This document shows positions 6,907 to 8,315 of a stretch of DNA of 8,315 bases, piece after piece (position 1 is the stretch's first letter; every line of letters starts with the position of its first letter). The notes beneath the pieces are model-generated. The model saw only the letters and a list, made by a program, of their open reading frames with translations. It ran no database searches and was not told the origin of the DNA. The DNA is from an uncultured Butyrivibrio sp. (GTDB lineage: Bacteria; Bacillota; Clostridia; Lachnospirales; Lachnospiraceae). A program made the position numbers and the translations under genes. The stretch is from assembly GCF_947169445.1 (NCBI RefSeq), contig NZ_CAMVPU010000102.1:1-8315 (forward strand). Reading direction: 5' to 3'.

Positions 6907-6935
6907 AAATATGCGTAATTGATAACTTTTCTCAA
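6907..6935 (-). promoter_or_regulatory. Promoter of the DUF6110-like / P1B-ATPase operon
   Basis: TTGAGA (6935-6930), 17 nt, then ATATTT (6912-6907) forms a plausible promoter 26 nt after the stop of the upstream hydrolase. No intrinsic terminator separates that hydrolase from this operon, so read-through from it is also possible. Confidence 0.5.
6920..6934 (-). promoter_or_regulatory. Fur-box-like operator over the -35 box
   Basis: The minus-strand 15-mer TGAGAAAAGTTATCA matches 11 of 14 specified bases of the 7-1-7 Fur consensus and covers most of the -35 box. Fur control would fit an iron-handling operon and agrees with reported iron-limitation induction of fez genes. Called by eye; AT-rich background makes partial matches fairly common. 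Confidence 0.45.
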
Positions 6936-6960
6936 AAAGGCATTACAATAAATCAAATTA

Positions 6961-7515
6961 CTAAATAAATTCATTTGTGATAGTCATCACGTCTTTAAGC
7001 GTATCTATATCTGTCAGAGCATCTCCTGTAGCCAGTGAATGATTGGCATTTGGATATACGTGCATGGGAATCTCTTTTTCTTTTGCCTTGGAAAGAGCAT
7101 CCTCTACATTTGCTATTGGGTCCTTGTCACCCATAAAGGCTACAATACTTCCGGTAGCCTTTTCATAGGCCTCCATCACCGGTGTATACCACACCTGCTT
7201 AAGAGCAAGATCATGCTCAGAAGCATAGGTAGTTCCAACTATTGTCCCGAAGCTTTTCCCAATAAATACAACTGTCTCATACTTGCCAAAGTCAATCTCG
7301 TCAAGCCTCCCCGCAGCATACTGATAGGCCTTACCTGTCACTGCATCCATCTCATTCTTGTTACGGTAGTTTACCCCTTCAAAAAACTTGTCGTAATCAA
7401 CGCTTACAATTTCGTAGCCCTTCTTCTTAGCTATAGTTATTGCATAGTAAAGAAGAGGTTTGTCCTTGGTATACCCGGTTCCGGGCAGGATTACTGCCAG
7501 CTTATTGGAATTCAT
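6961..7515 (-). CDS. Small alpha/beta-hydrolase-fold protein
   Basis: A 184-residue soluble protein with no signal peptide. The first strand and oxyanion loop read LAVILPGTGYT (about 6-16). The nucleophile elbow is GKSFG (86-90) with Ser88. The acid is probably Asp132 in GDKDPIA, and the catalytic His is His159 in ANHSL. All three lie in the right order and spacing for a compact serine hydrolase without a large cap domain. Substrate cannot be told; small esterases, lipases and acyl-protein thioesterase-like enzymes share this plan. The ATG at 7515 has GGAGG 7 nt upstream. The leader carries a TATAAT box and a strong hairpin, and the six-dyad array lies just upstream, so this gene may be that array's regulatory target. 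A second hydrolase ends further upstream at 8163. Confidence 0.88.
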   Translation of the reverse strand: MNSNKLAVILPGTGYTKDKPLLYYAITIAKKKGYEIVSVDYDKFFEGVNYRNKNEMDAVTGKAYQYAAGRLDEIDFGKYETVVFIGKSFGTIVGTTYASEHDLALKQVWYTPVMEAYEKATGSIVAFMGDKDPIANVEDALSKAKEKEIPMHVYPNANHSLATGDALTDIDTLKDVMTITNEFI

Positions 7516-7576
7516 AATATGTCCTCCGATACTTTGTGAAGTTGTTTATATTTCGATATAACTTGCGATAAGGTAA

Positions 7577-7616
7577 GACTTCTTGCGGGCTTTTTCCTCT
7601 TTGCTCGCCAGAAGTC
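7577..7616 (-). promoter_or_regulatory. 14-bp leader hairpin before the small hydrolase
   Basis: GACTTCTGGCGAGC (7616-7603) pairs with GCCCGCAAGAAGTC (7590-7577) with one mismatch and one G-U pair, around a 12-nt purine-rich loop. No T-run follows on the minus strand, so it is not a standard terminator for leftward transcription. If transcription starts just after the TATAAT at 7630-7625, the hairpin would sit at the very 5' end of the mRNA, where it could stabilise it or bind a regulator. Confidence 0.55.
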
Positions 7617-7624
7617 ATATCTTT

Positions 7625-7630
7625 ATTATA
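7625..7630 (-). promoter_or_regulatory. TATAAT -10 box, probable promoter of the small hydrolase
   Basis: A perfect TATAAT on the minus strand about 110 nt before the hydrolase start. The position 17 nt upstream does not hold a recognisable TTGACA, so if this is a promoter it may need an activator. The nearby dyad array (closest unit ends 46 nt upstream) would be the obvious binding region. Confidence 0.35.
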
Positions 7631-7675
7631 AACCTGGGAAAAGGTTCCTTTGGTTACCCAAAAGGCCCCTACAGA

Positions 7676-8013
7676 CACTCATAATGCAAATTCTAATTGA
7701 TGCAAGTGTCAGATGTACTACTGAAATCTTCGGAACTAGCACTCGTTTAAAGATTGGTTCCTCCCACAAGTGTCTTTTTCAGGGAAAATTCAAGAATATC
7801 CAGCAATATCTACACTCATATGGCAATTCCATTGATTTGCAAGTGTTCACACCTCCAGTTTAGACACTCCTACAGTAATCCAATCTATTTCCAAGTGTAC
7901 ATGCCTCTTTTCTCAGGCACTCCTACAATAAACCATTGCTGTAACAAGTGTCTTTCTGTAAATGAGTTGTTCCAGCAAACACTCATACTATCACAAATCC
8001 GCTCCACGAGTGA
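7676..8013. repeat. Array of six degenerate 34-bp dyads (CACTC - 23 nt - AAGTGT)
   Basis: On the plus strand CACTC starts at 7676, 7740, 7813, 7865, 7918 and 7980. In each case AAGTGT (or the variant GAGTGA in the last) starts exactly 28 nt later: 7704, 7768, 7841, 7893, 7946 and 8008. The two ends are imperfect inverted repeats (CACT/AGTG pairing in all six; GACACT/AGTGTC in the first; CACTC/GAGTG in the last). A C always precedes AAGTGT. Interiors differ but keep partial similarity: units 4 and 5 share CACTCCTACA, units 1 and 3 share CACTCATA and AATTC with ATTGAT. Intervals between unit starts vary (64, 73, 52, 53 and 62 nt). The non-multiples of three argue against a protein repeat. It could be an array of binding sites, recombination sites or small RNA hairpins; class unknown. 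Confidence 0.75.
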
Positions 8014-8162
8014 TAAACTCATTATATCAAGCAGGAGCCTCCCTTTCTTCAAAAGAGCTCTCACACATGCAAGATGAAGGGCTGATCGAGTATAGGAAAA
8101 ATCATTTCAAACTTCTTATGTCAGATTAGATATTGTGTTATATTGCCACACTTTCCCCTTTT
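8014..8162. other. Intergenic stretch with no supported feature
   Basis: Between the last dyad and the stop of the upstream hydrolase I see no ORF with a credible ribosome site, no clear promoter and no hairpin followed by a T-run. GGGAGG (minus strand, near 8037-8042) is the only ribosome-site-like string, and the next ATG (8022-8020) is too far from it. If the upstream gene ends here without a terminator, its transcript may run into the dyad array. Confidence 0.5.
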
Positions 8163-8315
8163 TCATTTTCCTTTATTTATGAAATCTTCAATCTCTTCCA
8201 CATACTCTCTGGTATGTGCTGCCATGTATCCACAATGCGGGTATCCTTTTCTAATAACCACCTTCACATCTGGCATGTACTTGGCAAAAGATTTTCTAGA
8301 AAGCTTCAGGTCAAA
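8163..8315 (-). CDS. C-terminal fragment of a probable alpha/beta hydrolase (cut by window edge)
   Basis: Fifty codons are open from the window edge to TGA at 8165-8163. The protein end reads KSFAKYMPDVKVVIRKGYPH, then CGYMAAHTREYV and EEIEDFINKGK. A strand (VKVVIRKG) followed by a loop with His (PHCGYMAAH) and a final acidic amphipathic helix is the usual end of alpha/beta hydrolases, where that loop carries the catalytic His. Only this end is visible, so nucleophile and substrate cannot be checked. A second hydrolase follows downstream (6961-7515), but the two are separated by about 650 nt. Confidence 0.65.
   Translation of the reverse strand, partial: FDLKLSRKSFAKYMPDVKVVIRKGYPHCGYMAAHTREYVEEIEDFINKGK

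Noticed and set aside
6717..6974. 85-codon minus-strand frame overlapping the DUF6110-like gene
   Set aside because: It lacks a ribosome site, is out of frame with a gene that has one, and has a low-complexity Cys/Phe/Ile-rich translation of AT-rich leader sequence.
7577..7616. Intrinsic terminator
   Set aside because: The stem is strong, but neither strand has a T-run directly after it.
7676..8013. CRISPR array
   Set aside because: Only 5-6 bases at each end of the unit are conserved, the interior varies, spacing between units is irregular, and no cas gene is in the window. A CRISPR would show near-identical repeats of 23 bp or more.
7885..8022. 45-codon minus-strand frame (MSLSLVERICDSM...) over dyads 4-6
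   Set aside because: The nearest GGGAGG is about 15 nt from the ATG, too far, and the frame simply crosses the dyads. The peptide shows no recognisable feature.
7754..8077. 107-codon plus-strand open frame across the dyad array
   Set aside because: It has no ribosome site at its ATG, runs against every other gene, shows no domain-like pattern, and the dyads it would contain do not keep reading frame.

Overview
All genes in this window lie on the minus strand, so the biological order runs from high to low coordinates. Base composition (moderate, roughly 40-45% GC by eye), strong GGAGG-type ribosome binding sites, ATGA gene overlaps and protein style all suggest a clostridial Firmicute. My best guess is the family Lachnospiraceae (a Butyrivibrio-like organism). 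This is inference from protein style, not a database match.

Layout from right to left. (1) 8315-8163: the last 50 codons of a probable alpha/beta hydrolase. (2) 8162-7516: a gene-poor stretch. It holds an array of six degenerate 34-bp dyads (CACTC, exactly 23 nt, AAGTGT or a close variant; 8013-7676), then a TATAAT box and a 14-bp leader hairpin. (3) 7515-6961: a small alpha/beta hydrolase. (4) 6935-4313: an apparent operon with its own promoter overlapped by a Fur-box-like site. It encodes a small single-pass membrane protein with a GxxxG motif (DUF6110-like), a 700-residue P1B-type ATPase of the P1B-6/FezB kind, and a 26-residue membrane peptide overlapping the ATPase stop by ATGA. It ends in a clear intrinsic terminator. 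(5) 4274-216: a second operon, a SAM-dependent methyltransferase followed by two ABC half-transporters overlapping by ATGA. Its upstream region carries a perfect GTTAGC/GCTAAC inverted repeat between -35 and -10 and a second Fur-box-like site. (6) 215-1: a short, probably broken ORF, then a strong promoter (TTGACA, 17 nt, TACTAT) with an inverted repeat. It drives a gene beyond the left edge.

The central theme is probably iron. The small membrane protein plus P1B-6 ATPase, with an arginine-rich N-terminus instead of CxxC and Ser-Cys-Ala instead of CPC, matches what is described for ferrosome (fez) systems. Those systems store iron in membrane-bounded granules. The adjacent methyltransferase/ABC operon carries candidate iron-type operators and may move an iron-related or other metabolite, but its substrate cannot be read from sequence. 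The dyad array is the part I cannot assign to any known element class.
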